Shown here piece after piece: positions 46,901-59,329 of a stretch of 64,000 nucleotides of DNA. How positions within the stretch are numbered: the first letter of the stretch is position 1; the number at the start of each line of letters is the position of its first letter. Position numbers and translations under genes: made by a program. A model generated the notes under the pieces. The model worked only from the letters and a program-made list of their open reading frames with translations. It did no database searches and had not been told where the DNA came from. Location of the stretch: assembly GCF_002776525.5 (NCBI RefSeq), contig NC_045443.1:46794137-46858136 (forward strand), in the 5' to 3' direction. Origin of the DNA: Piliocolobus tephrosceles (Eukaryota; Chordata; Mammalia; Primates; Cercopithecidae).

Positions 46901-48639
46901 ATGGGAAGCACGGCAGCCCCTCCAAACACCCACACTTTTCCCCAGCATTGTGACTGGCTGGGGTAGCACAGGGGAGGAAATGGAACAGATGGATGGTCAG
47001 ATCTCACTGCAGCTCTCACAGACCAAGGCCAAGCCTGGCTTCACCACCAACCTGGGGAGACAAAGCTCAAGACTGCTCTCCTTGCCTTGACTCCCTCCTA
47101 TCCTCCTCTCCAGAGCCCAGGTCTGGAGAAGATAACTTGAGACAGATAGCCTGAAATGGGCTGAGTCAACTGTGAAAGGTTCATATCCTGTGGCAGAAAG
47201 GAAATCACAGAACAGTCAATGACACTTGGCTGGAAGGACAGGCAACCCCCTGCCCTGCCTTGATAGAGTAGTGGCAAACACCTCAGCTGTACCACCCCAC
47301 TACCACACCAAAGTACTCAAGAATAGAAAGAGTGGAAGGCAGCAGTTACCTCCCTGGACTCTAGGCCTCCAGCCCTGGTCCTGCCCAACTCTACAGCCTC
47401 CCCAGGGCAGCTCCCCATTACTGCTCATCTCCCTCCTTATGTCATCCCACACGCAGGAGCATGTGAGTATAATACAATTCTAGCCACACACAGCTTTCTC
47501 CAGGCCCCAGCTGCACTATTAGACATCTTAACAAACTGCTTAGGAACCACATGACAAAAGGCATAAGAAAAGTGGGTGCTCCTTAAGTGTCTGTAGTAGC
47601 TTAGATCTGGCTTGCTGTTTTTGTTTAATTGAAACTACCACTTGGGGATGAGCTGCCAGGGAAAAGCCAGCTCTCACAGGCTCAAAACCATGTCTGGAGA
47701 ACGTGCTTCTGTGGTCACTGAGGACTCTGTAACCAGAAATGACTTGCTGAGCAGTTACGGGCCAAGTCCCTGAGCAGCCTGGAAGAAAAAGAAATGGATT
47801 CACCAGATGTCTCTGGTTGAGCTCTGTAGTTCACACCAGGGAAGTTGGATAAAGGAGAGGTCCTAAAAGGCCAGCATCATTCAAACAAAAAGATGGCTTT
47901 TTCTAAATACAATTATACCCCCGGGGCCTCTTCTTCACCCTAGAGAATTCCTCCACTGGATCCTGAGAAGGCAAAGGAAACTGGCCATGTCCCCAAAGTT
48001 GGTAAAGCCTCAAACTCTTCCCTTTGCCACACTGTTGGCCTCATACGTGACATCAGATAACCTCTGCAGGTAACCCTGAGGCCCCCAAACCCTGATTAAG
48101 GCCACCCTTTCTGGCCTGCCCAATCAAAAAATACATAATCCCCAATAGGAACTTCTGTCAGCGCTTCCCAACTGAGCACCCAGGCCCTGGTAAAAAGCTA
48201 CTGCCACAGCAACTTGATCTGTCTATTGGCTCCTCGGCCCCTCCTCGTGGTTAGCCAGACCCACACACTCCCCAGTTACGCAGAATGGAAACTATTCCGC
48301 TGGGGGCAGCTTATTTTCCAAAGCCAAGGAGTCTTGGGGCAGAGCCTCGCATTCTCCCTGCAGCCAACCAACGACCTCCCTCTCTTCATGAGGTTCTGTC
48401 CTCCCACCTGGGAGCCCAATGGGCAGAGCTACCTTTCAGAGGACACAATATTTCTGGGGTCACATCTCCCTCTCTCCCCATACCAACAAGCCCAGTGAGT
48501 CTCCCTCCCAAGGTCTCTCATCTATACTTGCCCTTCTGTTCCCACTGTCACCACCTGGATGGGCCGTTATTGTTCACTCGCCGCCCTCTGGGATAAGCTT
48601 CTAGCTGGCATCCCTACTTCCAGTACTTTCCTCCCTGCT

Positions 48640-49000
48640 ATCCTGCACATGAATGAAACTTTCAAACTTCTAAGCACATAAATCATGTTTCTCCTTGGTT
48701 CAGAAATCTTTTTTGACTCCTTGCCATTTATATGAGAAAACCTGAGCTCCTTGGCCTGTTGCTCTCAGCATCTTACAGTAAGAGCTTCTGAGGTAAGATT
48801 CTCTCCAGGCTGGCCCCAGCTTCTCTGACCAGCCTCATCCTCTCCCACTCTATGGAATCTCTCTCCTGGGACAGCCACTCTTCCCACTCCTTAACCCTAG
48901 GATTTGCTTGTTACTGATGTTTCCCCCATCTTCTGACTCTCTACCTACTACTTACTACCTGACTTAAAATCCAGCAGCTCTATGGCTACCCAACCTAAAA
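48640..49000 (+). repeat. L2 LINE relic
   Basis: 'cctgagctccttggcctgttgctctcagcatcttacagtaag ... ctctccaggctggccccagcttctctgaccagcctcatcctctccc' resembles the L2 region upstream of its 3' end. Confidence 0.5.
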
Positions 49001-49459
49001 TAATCAGCCCCTCTCTTGAGCTCTAAGCATAATATTTAAAGAATAAAATGGCAGAGACCTGCCTGTTATCCCCTGACCTCTTCTCCTCTTCCTTAGTAGT
49101 GAACCTCCACTGTTGAGTTGGACACTTGACAACCTAGAATTGATATATTTCTCAGCTTCCCTTGCATTTAGGTATGGCTATGTGATCATGTGGGATGTAA
49201 ACAGAAGTCGTGTGCACAACTTCTGAGAAGTGTCACTAAAGGGAGGGAATATACCCTTCTTTTCCCCTTTCTGCTTCTAGCTAGTTGGAATACAGACAGT
49301 GGCTGAACCTTCAACAACTATTTTAGACCATGAAGTGACTTTGGAAATGAAATCCACATGGATGAAATAACGAGAGAGAAAATACCAGGACACTGATACC
49401 ATGGACCTTAGCACAAATTGAATGTTTCATAGTGGGGGTTTTTTTGCACATGTTTTCTC

Positions 49460-49560
49460 TATTCACAACTAGAAAGAACATAAACTCCTTAAGGGAAGGG
49501 GCCATGTCTTACCCTTCTTTGAATCATGTGCAGGTGCTTAATAAGTAAGTGATTGATCCT
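49460..49560 (+). repeat. L2 LINE 3' end relic
   Basis: 'acataaactccttaagggaaggggccatgtcttac ... gtgcttaataagtaagtgattga' matches the L2 3' terminus. Confidence 0.55.
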
Positions 49561-50239
49561 GCTCCTACCACTCCTACCACCAAGTCCCTTACTCAGTCTC
49601 CTGGCTAACTGGGGAAAGGGAGGATCCTTTAACTTTTTACCACTGTCCTTACTATTTCTGGGCTCTCTTACCTATAATCTGTCTTATGTTCTACAGCCCA
49701 AATCACTTTATATATTGCTTTCCCCTCAGCAAACTCCTACTTTTCATTCTGAGTTTCAACTGTGTCTTCAGTTTATGCCATAATCTAAGCCACTTCCCTG
49801 CTCTTCTCTTTAACCAGACTCATCTTCTTATAACCTGCTAGAACACAGGCTTCTAAGCACAGGAATCATCATCAGCTTGTTTACCACTATAATAGGTGAG
49901 CAATAAAGACTGGGCAAATTGAATTTCTCCATTCACATATTCCTTCATATATTCATTCATATAACCCTAAGTTGTCTACTCCATTGTACCCCAGAGACAT
50001 TACCTCCTTTCGAATTTCCAGCCATGCTTCTCCTCCAATTCACAACAGGTGAAATCTACCATCTCTAGCAAATCCTTCATAAATGAGAGTAGTAACACAC
50101 TCTCCCAACAGTGTCTCTGCACATTTACTAATTATTTTAAAATGTGTTCATGGAATTGTGACTTATGGTTAAAGTTTCTTCACCTTTTCTTGGACAATCA
50201 ATATATATGTTTATCATAAATCCCAGTGACACTCCTAGA

Positions 50240-50465
50240 GGCACATATACAATGTAGTGGTTAAAGCACTAACTGTGAAGCCACACTGCCTGGGTTTGAA
50301 TATTGGCTTCACCACTTACTAGCTGTGTGGCTTTGGGAGAGTTATTTAATCTCTGCAAGCCTCAGTTTCCTTACCTGTAAAATGGAGGAAGGAATAATAG
50401 TAATTACCCCATAGTGTTGCTGTGATTATTAAATAAGTTAATATATGTAAAGAATTTAAATCAGA
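50240..50465 (+). repeat. MIR element
   Basis: Well-preserved copy: 'atgtagtggttaaagcac', 'actgcctgggtttgaat', 'cttactagctgtgtggctttggg', 'cagtttccttacctgtaaaatggagg'. Confidence 0.9.
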
Positions 50466-50514
50466 ACCTATATAGTAAATGTCACACATAATACTAGCTA
50501 TGTTTTTTTGGTTT

Positions 50515-50760
50515 GGTTTTTTATTCAACATTTAGCTGGGAAACAACTCTATGCCAAGCACAAGCTAGAATTTGGCAATATCAAAATAAACAGAGTATGG
50601 TCACTACATTCAGAAAGTTTATATCCTGAGGAAAGATAGACATGCAAATCAGGGGTCAGTATAGACAGCGTTGCTGTGAAAGAGGCACATATAGTACTGT
50701 GGGATCCCAAGGAGGTAACATCTAATTAGACTGTGGAGTCAAGTAAGGCGTAAGGCTTCC
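50515..50760 (-). repeat. L2 LINE relic
   Basis: 'ttattcaacatttagctggg ... tatgccaagcacaagctag ... ggtcactacattcagaaagtttata' resembles the reverse L2 3' end with downstream sequence. Confidence 0.45.
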
Positions 50761-50780
50761 TGAAAGAAATGTCACAGGAT

Positions 50781-51083
50781 TTATTTTATTTTTATTTATT
50801 TTGAGACAGAGTCTCGCTCTGTTGCCCAGACTGGAGTGCAGTGGTGCGATCTCGTCTCACTGCAAGCTCCGCCTTCCGGGTTCATGCCATTCTCCTGCCT
50901 TAGCCTCCCGAGTAGCTGGGACTACAGGTGCCCACCACCATGCCTGGCTAATTTTTTGTATTTTTAGTAGAGACGGGGTTTCACAGTGTTAGCCAGGACG
51001 GTCTCGATCTCCTGACCTTGTGATCTGCCCGCCCTGGCCTCCCAAAGTGCTGGGATTACAGGTGTGAGCCACCGTGCCTAGCC
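50781..51083 (-). repeat. Alu, minus orientation (first of three in a row)
   Basis: T-rich head with ttatttt units, gagacagagtctcgctctgttgccc, ends caccgtgcctagcc. Confidence 0.95.
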
Positions 51084-51379
51084 TATTTTATTTTTTTTTT
51101 GAGACGGAGTCTCACTCTGTTGCCCAGGCTGGAGTGCAGTGGTGTGATCTTGGCTTACCACAACCTCCGCCTTCCGGGTTCAAGTGATTCTCGTGCCTCA
51201 GCCTCCTGAGGAGCTGGGACTACAGGCACATGCCACAATGCCCAGCTAATTTTTATATTTTTAGTGGAGATGGGGTTTCACTATGTTAGCCAGGCTGGTC
51301 TCAAGCTCCTGACCTCATGATCCACTCACCTCAGCCTCCCCAAGTGCTGGGATTACAGGCGTAAGCCACCGCACCCAGC
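51084..51379 (-). repeat. Alu, minus orientation (second of three)
   Basis: Starts immediately after the previous Alu (tattttattttttttttgagacgg), ends gcacccagc. Confidence 0.95.
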
Positions 51380-51680
51380 AATTTTTTTTTTTTTTTTTGA
51401 GACAGGGTCTCACTTTGTCATCCAGGTTGAAGTGCAGTGGCACAATCTTGGCTCACTGCAGCCTCGACCTCCCAGGTTCAAGCAATCCTCCTGCCTCAGC
51501 CCCTCAAGTAGCTGGGACTACAGGCACTCACCACCACACCTGGTTAATTTTTGTCTTTTTAGTAGAGGCAGGGTTTTGCCACGTTGGCCAGGCTGGTCTC
51601 GAACTCCTGGACTCAAGTGATCCACCCACCTCGGCCTCCCAAGGTTTTAAGATTACAGGCATGAGCCACAGCGCCCTACC
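51380..51680 (-). repeat. Alu, minus orientation (third of three)
   Basis: T18 head (51382-51399), gagacagggtctcactttgtc, ends gcgccctacc. Confidence 0.95.
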
Positions 51681-51974
51681 TAGAATTAGTCTTAAACATC
51701 AAGCGGGAAGGAATCGGGAAAAGGCAAGAGCAGAAGGGAAGATGGTGATATTCTAGGCAAGGAGACAGTATTTGCAAATACATGGCAACACAAAACACCA
51801 TTACAAATCCAGGAGTCTGCAAGTGATTTACTACAAAGGCATGAAAGTATGTATGAGGAAATTACAGCAGGCAGAAAAGTAGGGTGATAAAGGATATGAT
51901 GAGTTAAGTAAGTAGGTGGCATAAGTAGGATAATAATAGTAACACTACTAAAATGAAAACAGTAATAATGAAAA

Positions 51975-52210
51975 AAGCTAACATTTATTGACAGAACTGT
52001 GATAAGCACTCTATATGAATTATCTCATCTAATTCTCAGAACGATGATATAAAGTCTTATGAAGTAGGGACTATCATTATCCCTATTTTACAAGCAAGGA
52101 AACAAAGGCTTGGAAAGGCCATGGAACTTGCCCCACATCACAAAGCAAGCATATGGTGGAGCTCGGATTTGAACCCAGGTCTGACCCAAAGTCTGAGCTT
52201 TTAACTCCTC
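51975..52210 (-). repeat. MIR element
   Basis: 'aacatttattgacagaactgtgataagcactctatatgaattatctcatctaattctcag ... ccctattttacaagcaaggaaac ... ggatttgaacccagg' is MIR in reverse, nearly full length. Confidence 0.85.
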
Positions 52211-52429
52211 ACAATGTCTCCTCTGAGACAATTAATTGTATTAGCCCTTGCACCTTTCCAAATTGTATGCATCCTTCAGGACCAATCAGTACCATTTCAA
52301 CCTTCCTCATGGAATCTCTCCCAAACCACCCAGATCTCTGTGCATCCTTCCTCTGAATTTCTGTGGGTTTTCTGCTCTAACCTCCCATTAGCACTCATAT
52401 TCAATCATTCTTTGAACAGCATTTGTGTC

Positions 52430-52725
52430 CTTTTTTTTTTTTGAGACAGGGTCTCACTCCATCACCCAGGCTGGAGTGCAGTGGCAAGATCTAGGCTCAC
52501 TGCAGCCTCGACCTCTTGGGCTCAGGCTCAGGTGATATTCCCACCTCAGCTTCCCCAGTAGCTGGGACTACAGGCACACACCATCATGCCTGTGTAAATT
52601 TATTTTGGTAGAGACGGGTTTCACCACGTTGCCAAGGCTGGTCTTGAACTCCCAGGCTCATACAATCCACCCACTTTGACTTCCCAAAGTGTTGGGATTA
52701 CAGGCGTAGGCCACCACACCCAGTA
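52430..52725 (-). repeat. Alu, minus orientation
   Basis: Poly-T head, gagacagggtctcactccatcacccagg, ends accacacccagt. Confidence 0.94.
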
Positions 52726-52914
52726 ACATTCATGTCTTCTATGTACCATGCATTGTGCCAACTGGGGGACCTGTTTTGCCTTGTGATAACTCTTGTATTT
52801 ACAAAGAAGGGGGAACCTGAAGCTTATAAACATCTACTCTGGGCCAGGATGGTGCCAAACCCTTCAATTACAAGATTTCATGGAAAAGTCACTTCTGTCT
52901 CATATTGTTATTCG

Positions 52915-53035
52915 TTTTTCACATTTTATATTATTTCCTGAACTAGACTATAAGCTCCTTGAGGATTTTGCCTTGAATACACTTGTTCCTAGACAAGTAG
53001 GCCTGGCACACAGAAAAAGCTTAATAGACACTGTG
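52915..53035 (+). repeat. L2 LINE 3' end relic
   Basis: 'gactataagctccttgaggattttgccttg ... aggcctggcacacagaaaaagcttaatagac' matches the L2 terminus. Confidence 0.6.
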
Positions 53036-53664
53036 GGCTGCCCAAAGCGACAGCAGAGGCCATTCTGGGGGGCAGAACCCAGTACACCGGCCTAGGGCCC
53101 AGCTCTGGCTTTCCATGAATCTCATGACACATCTAACAGCTTGTTATAAAGCCATAAAACTTAATGAATCCCTTCCTACTTCCAGACACGTGTGGGAGAG
53201 GCATGACCCCTGCTTTATAGAAAGATAAACTGACGTTTGGCACAGGCACACATCTGTCACAAGTTCTATCAGCCAGGGAGAAGCTCTACAAGTCCTGCAA
53301 GTCCTGCCTCTCCTTGCTTTCAAATGGAGGTACATCCTCAGTGCCTCAGTGCTTCTATCCTCTTTTGGGAGGAATCATAATGACCTCAGTCTGCTCTAGA
53401 TCCATGAGCTGTCCTCCCAATGTTGTCCCCTCTCACGCTTTGAAGGCTGGAACTTGACATAGAGGTCTAGGCTACCCACAGCCCAATGCTATTTTTGAGT
53501 TGTTCCAGCTTTTTTACAACTCATTTGATTGTCCAGCTAGTAGGAAAAAACACCTCTTTGGACTTAGCCTTTGAGAGTTCCCTCCCCACGACCCAAATCT
53601 TCTCTGCTTCTTGGAAATGTCTGGTGTCCTAAGTGTTATATTCACGCAGGGAACAGGGATGAAA

Positions 53665-53885
53665 AACATTACTGCGCATCTCTTATATGCCAGGCACTTT
53701 TCTCACATTCTCTCACTTACTATTCTCAATAACCACTGGAGGTAAATATTATACCTGTTTAACTGATTGAGGGAATTAAGAATTTGAGACCAACTGGCTC
53801 AAGGTTACACAGAAAGTAGCAGGTTTAGCAAATTAAACCCAGACATGTGACCTCCAACATACAGGTTTTTCTACCATGTTTGCCC
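53665..53885 (-). repeat. MIR element
   Basis: 'tcttatatgccaggcacttttctcacattctctcacttactattctcaataacc ... ggttacacagaaagtagcaggtttagcaaattaaacccag' is MIR in reverse. Confidence 0.7.
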
Positions 53886-54159
53886 ATCTCCTTACAAAGA
53901 AAACAAATCTCTTTTTCTAACTTGAGAAGGTCCAACTTGATTTATCTGACTGGCTTTGGTTGAACATTACACAATGCTTCCCTATTCTGCACAACCTAAT
54001 GAAACCAGCTGAACCAAGTATGTGTGGTGAACATCTGAAGTCCAAGGCTTCACAGAGGAAGAGAGAGACTGTGCACAGCACAGAGACAAGGCATCTGTCA
54101 TCTTGGACACAACCTGGTGACAAATCCCTTACATCTGAGTAGCATTTTAAACTTTCCAG

Positions 54160-54640
54160 AACAGCACAGGCTTTGGAATCAGGGATGACCTGGGTTTGAA
54201 TCCTGTTACTTTTCATGAGACAGTCGGAAAGTTCTCGTTCTGCTGCCCAGGCTGGAGTGCAGTGGTGCGATTATAGCTCCCTGCAGTTCCAAACTCATGT
54301 GCTCAAGTGATCCTCCCACCTTAGCCCCCAAGTAGTTAGGACTTACAGGCATGTGCCACCACGCTTGGCTAATTTTTTTTTTTTCACTCTTTGTAGAGAT
54401 GGGGCTTTGCTATGTTGCTCAGGCTGATCTTGAACTCCTGACTTCAAGCAATCCTCCCACTTTGTCCTCCCAAAGTACTAGAATTGCAAGTGTGACCCAC
54501 TGTGCCCAACCAGGGCAAGCTATGAAACTTCTTTGAACTTCAGTGTCTTCATCTACAAAATATGGATAATATCTACCTCTTATACAGAATAAAAGGGATT
54601 TTGCACAGTACCTGGCACAGGAGAAAGACTCTGTAAGTGG
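54160..54640 (+). repeat. MIR interrupted by an Alu
   Basis: 'caggctttggaatcagggatgacctgggtttgaatcctgttac' (about 54160-54205) and 'aagctatgaaacttctttgaacttcagtgtcttcatctacaaaatatgg ... cagtacctggcacagg' (about 54515-54640) are two parts of one plus-strand MIR, split by the Alu at 54209-54512. Confidence 0.8.
54209..54512 (-). repeat. Alu, minus orientation, inside a MIR
   Basis: 'gagacagtcggaaagttctcgttctgctgcccaggctgg' to 'cactgtgcccaacc'. Old and diverged. Confidence 0.9.
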
Positions 54641-54730
54641 TAACTGGAATGACCTACTCCAGGAGTCACATTTGACTCAAGTTAGCTTCTAAGTACATAT
54701 GCAAAATACAATTTCATACTTTTATTTATT

Positions 54731-54763
<33 letters not shown>

Positions 54764-55039
54764 CAGAGTCTCGCTCTGTCGCCCAGGCTGGAATGCAGTG
54801 GTGCAATCTTGGCTCACTGCAAGCTCCGTCTCCCGGGTTCACGCCATTCTCCTGCCTCAGCCTCCCGAGTAGCTGGAACTACAGGCGGCCACCACCACAC
54901 CCAGCTAAGTTTTTGTATTTTTAGTAGATATGGGGTTTCACTGTGTTAGCCAGGATGGTCTCGATCTCCTGACCTCATGATCTGCCCACCTCGGCCTCCC
55001 AAAGTGCTGGGATTACAGGCGTGAGCCACCGCGCCCAGC
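54731..55039 (-). repeat. Alu, minus orientation, with a (TG)n(AG)n microsatellite head
   Basis: tg/ag dinucleotide run (54731-54762) replaces the usual poly-T head; then acagagtctcgctctgtcgcccagg to caccgcgcccagcc. Confidence 0.94.
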
Positions 55040-55045
55040 CCTCAT

Positions 55046-55312
55046 ATTATTTTTTTAGAGACAGAGTACACCAGCATGACCACAACTCACTGTAACCTTG
55101 AACTCCTGGACTGATACAATCCTTCCACGTCAGCCTCCCAAGTAGCTGAGACTAAAGGTGTGTGCCATCATGGCTATTTTAATTTTTTATTTTGGTTGAG
55201 ACAAGGTCTTGCTATGTTGCCCAGGCTGGTCTTGAACTCCTGGTCTCACTGATCCTCCTGCGTTGGCCTCCCAAAACAGTGAAATCACAGGTATGAGCCA
55301 CTCTGCTCAGCC
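55046..55312 (-). repeat. Diverged Alu, minus orientation
   Basis: 'tttttttagagacagagtacaccagcatgaccacaactcactgtaacc' to 'gagccactctgctcagcc', with an internal deletion in the left part. Confidence 0.85.
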
Positions 55313-56329
55313 TAATTTCATAGTACTTTAAAATGTATAAAAGAGTATATATGTATAGTTGAATAGTATAGGTTAAACATACGTAAAGTACAATTTCCTC
55401 ATCTCATGTGATCTAATAATTCTGTAGGTAAGAGCAGTTGCACCCTTGCCCCTTCAAAAGATAAAATCAAGAAACCAACAGCCACCCAGGGGATTCACAA
55501 GAAAACTGAGACCAGAACTTAGTGAAACAAAGTCAAGTCACTAAGCTGCTCTGCTATTTGAGCAGCTGAGTGATCTGGGACAATTCTAACCTTCTGGGGC
55601 CACGGTTTTGTTATCTATGGAGAGATATGGGGGAGATTTTGCCAGGTTATCTCTAGTGTTCCCGCCTCAAATCAGATTCCTCACTTCCTCAACTGTCTCC
55701 TAACTTCCTTGGGTCCACTTCTGCCACAAATCTGTTTCTGGTCCCCTCAACTAACTACTCTTCTCAACAACCATGCTTTTCTCCTTGTGACATTATGTAA
55801 GTCCTAGGAGTTGTCCCTCCCCATCACTGAAGGGCTGTGCTGTGAGACTGGAGAAAAGCTCACATTTTTATTGACAGTAGGCATAGACGACTCTCAAATA
55901 TGTATTTTCATCCCAGACTTCTCCTTTGAGATTCAGCTTTAAATATTCAACTCCCATTAGACATTCCACCCAGACTTCCACAGTCTTTGCAACCTCATGT
56001 GTCTCAAAGTGGCCTCATCACTTTTCCTTCTAACGCATTTCTTCTACTGTGTTCCCTTGTTAGAGTAGTTAACTCTAATCTAGCAAGCTAGAAATCTGGG
56101 TGCCATCCTCAATGCCTCCCTTCTCCCTCATCTCTATCCTCACAATGTAAAATCTAATCAGCCATCAAAAATCGAAATAAAATCTAATCAGTCATTGAAA
56201 TTTAACTGTTTATTAATAGTTAACATTTACTTGACTGTCCCATCATCTCCATTGTGTAAACTTGTCCCAGTTTAGGCTCCCATCATCACCACCACAGAGT
56301 AAAGGCCTTCCACTCAGCTGCCCACCTCC

Positions 56330-56850
56330 AATTCTGGTCCCTCCCGTGGTTGCCAGACTGACCTACCCACAACTCACAATCTGACTATGAAACACATAAA
56401 GTACAGTCTCTTCCACATGGCATTCAAAGCCCTCCTTACCACTTTAGCCCTGCCTATCATGAGTCTCTGCCTTACACTTCACACTTCAACAGCACTGAGC
56501 AGTTCTGTGAGGGTTCTCTGAACACATCGTGCTGTCTCGATTTAATGCCTCTGCTCATGCTGTCCTCTCTACCTGGAATGCTTTCTTTCCCAAACTTCTG
56601 TCCTACTCCTAAATACCCTTTTAGCCACAGAGATGTCCTTCTCTGGGCAATATTCCCCAAGCCCACCTCTCAACTGTGCTCTTCCAATGCTTCCTGCATC
56701 TCTACAGAATTGCACTTAGACAGCTGTATGTTATAATTACATGTTTAATGTGTTTGTCTCCCCCTCTAGACTGAACTCCTGGGGGCAGGATGACTGTCTT
56801 AGTCACCTTTCTCTAGCTCTTAACACAATTCTAAGCACTTGTTGAGTGAA
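56330..56850 (+). repeat. L2 LINE relic, long
   Basis: 'cttccacatggcattcaaagccctccttaccac', 'tcatgctgtcctctctacctggaatgctttctttccc', 'ctagactgaactcctgggggcaggatgactgtctta' and 'taagcacttgttgagtgaatgag' follow the L2 3' region in order. Confidence 0.75.
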
Positions 56851-57887
56851 TGAGTACTAGGCTGCACTTGGTGAGTCTTTGAGGACTACTATCTTGCCCC
56901 CTCTCTGTCTCTAGGCAGGGAAAATGACACCTTAACCATTCTCAGTTCACCACCTCAGAGGCCCTTCTGAGTGCTGATGTGACACTTTAGCTGCCCTGCC
57001 ACAGAATAAGGCTCTCTCTGCCCTCTTGCCTCCAAGAGAATCGGAAGCAGCTGCGTAGGGCTTTTGTACTCTTATGACATCAACTTGACATTCCCCTGGA
57101 TCTGTGGGCAACAAGCACTAGATACTTCCTTTACAATTCTTGGAAAGAATCAACTGAGAAGCCAAATGCTACTGGACACCCAGGAGGTGGAGGTGTCTAG
57201 CTGGTTATCCTCCAGCTTCTGAGATGATGCTCAAAACTTTTAACAAGGATATTCTAGGGAAATGAAAGATTAATGCTTTGGGACGCCACCAGGAGCTGTT
57301 GCCCCATAAATGCACAAGAGATTCCTAATTCCTTAGTCAGTCACCATGCCAGCAATAATTAAACAAGCCCAAAGGGAGCAATTAATAGCTGCTATTGGAC
57401 CATCAATCTGGAACTCATGCCAGATGCCATCAGAAAATAATCTGCAGACATGAGCACTTCACGAGGGAGCAGATTCACCAAGTGTCCTGCCTGCCAAGGG
57501 CCTGAGGATAATGAGTGCTTATGTGATATTGATTCTGCTGAGTGGCAAGTAAAAACAAAATAAGCACAACCACAAACAAGAAGTCTGTCCAAAGTAAGGG
57601 GCCCAAGCATACTCTGGACACAGATGAGGTCCAAACAAAGATGCTCTTTCCTGGTTAGATTATCTCTGGCTCATCCATTCTAGAACATTGTCTGGGCCTC
57701 ACTTCAGGGCTGGCATTGAAGGGAGGGGAGTATGTGATCTCCAGTCTACAAAATGAGCCCATATAAAAGCAAGTCTACCACCCCAGAGTTCAATAAAATC
57801 CCAGGAGCACAGGTCTCAACCTCAGCTGGTGTATGATAGTTTTAACCTTGGTAAATGCCCCCAGTTCAGAAAGCTTTTAAAATAAGG

Positions 57888-58170
57888 TCCAGGCCAGGAG
57901 CAGTGGCTCATGCCTGTAATCCCAACACTTTGGGAGGCTGAGGCAGGCAGATCATTTGAGCCCAGAAGATCGAGACCAGCCTAACCAACATGGTGATACC
58001 CCTAGCTGGGCGTGGTGGTGCTGCCTGTAGTCCCAGCTACTTGGGAGGCTGAGGCAGGAAGATCACCTGAACCCAAGAGGTGGAGGTTGCAGTGAGCCAA
58101 GATGGTGCCACTGGACTCCAGACTGGGTGACAGAGCAAGACCCTGTCTCAAAAATAAAAAAAAAAAAAAT
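57888..58170 (+). repeat. Alu, plus orientation
   Basis: 'ggccaggagcagtggctcatgcctgtaatcccaacac' to an A-rich tail; part of the A-rich middle and right-arm start is missing. Confidence 0.94.
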
Positions 58171-58171
58171 A

Positions 58172-58484
58172 GGCCAGGTGCGGTGGCTCAAGCCTGTAAT
58201 CCCAGCACTTTGGGAGGCCGAGACGGGCGGATCACAAGGTCAGGAGATCAAGACCATCCTGGCGAACACGGTGAAACCCCGTCTCTACTAAAAAAGTACA
58301 AAAAACTAGCTGGGCGAGGTGGCGGGCGCCTGTAGTCCCAGCTACTCCGGAGGCTGAGGCAGGAGAATGGCGTAAACCCGGGAGGCGGAGCTTGCAGTGA
58401 GCCGAGATTGCACCACTGCACTTCAGCCTGGGTGACAGAGTGAGACTCTGTCTCAAAAAAAAAAAATAATAATAATAATAATAA
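58172..58484 (+). repeat. AluY of the Old World monkey lineage, plus orientation
   Basis: Begins in the tail of the previous Alu: 'ggccaggtgcggtggctcaagcctgtaatccc', 'aactagctgggcgaggtggcgggcgcc', 'ggcgtaaacccggg'. Tail grades into (AAT)n (58466-58484). Confidence 0.9.
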
Positions 58485-58786
58485 GGTCCCTCCATAGATG
58501 CACGAGACAAAATGTGCTAAAGGGCAGGCCAACAAAAGTCAAGAATTACCCCAGTACCTGGAGGTTCCTAAAGCCTGTGGAAAGGTCATGACTAGGCCAA
58601 CATTATTGAGCAGAAAACAAAGGTGACTAGTACGTGCCATTCAGTGACTTTACAGCTTCGAGGTACCGAGAAACAGTCTCTACTCTTCAACAATAATTCT
58701 TATTTCTTAAATATTTTTATTAGGCTCCTCAATACCAGATCTCTGATTCAAGAGGTTAATGACCTTCAAATAATATTTCTATTTAA

Positions 58787-59073
58787 GGCTGGGTACGGTG
58801 GCTCACACCTGTAATCCCAGCACTTAGGGAGGACAAGGCAGGCAGATCACTTGAGGTCAGGAGTTTGAGACCAGCCTGGCCAACATGCTGAAACCCCATC
58901 TCTACTAAAAATACAAAAATTAGCCAGGCACGGTGGTGGGCGCCTGTAATCCCAGCAACTTGGGAGGCTGAGACACAAGAATCACTTGAACCTGGGAGGT
59001 GGAGGTTGCAGTGAGCTGAGATTGCGCCACTGCACTCCACCCTGCGCGACACAGCGAGACTCAGTCTCAAAAA

Positions 59074-59116
<43 letters not shown>

Positions 59117-59118
59117 AA
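58787..59118 (+). repeat. Alu, plus orientation, with an (AAAT)n tail
   Basis: 'ggctgggtacggtggctcacacctg' to an AAAT tetranucleotide run of about 48 bp (59071-59118). Confidence 0.95.
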
Positions 59119-59154
59119 ATTCTATTTAAAATGTTTTGGTTTTTTGTGGAGGAG

Positions 59155-59303
59155 GGTTTGAGACAGGGTCTCACTCTGTCACCCAGGCTGGAGTGCACTG
59201 GCATGATCATAGCGTACAGCAGCCTCGATCTCTTGGGCCCAAGCGATCCTCCCACCTCAGCCTTCCAAAGTGCTGGGATTACAGGCATGAGCCACTGTCC
59301 AGC
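59155..59303 (-). repeat. Partial (monomeric) Alu, minus orientation
   Basis: About 150 bp, 'tttgagacagggtctcactctgtcacccaggctgg' to 'gagccactgtccagcc', lacking half of a dimeric Alu. Confidence 0.85.
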
Positions 59304-59329
59304 CTTCTACTTAAAATGTATTGAGCATC

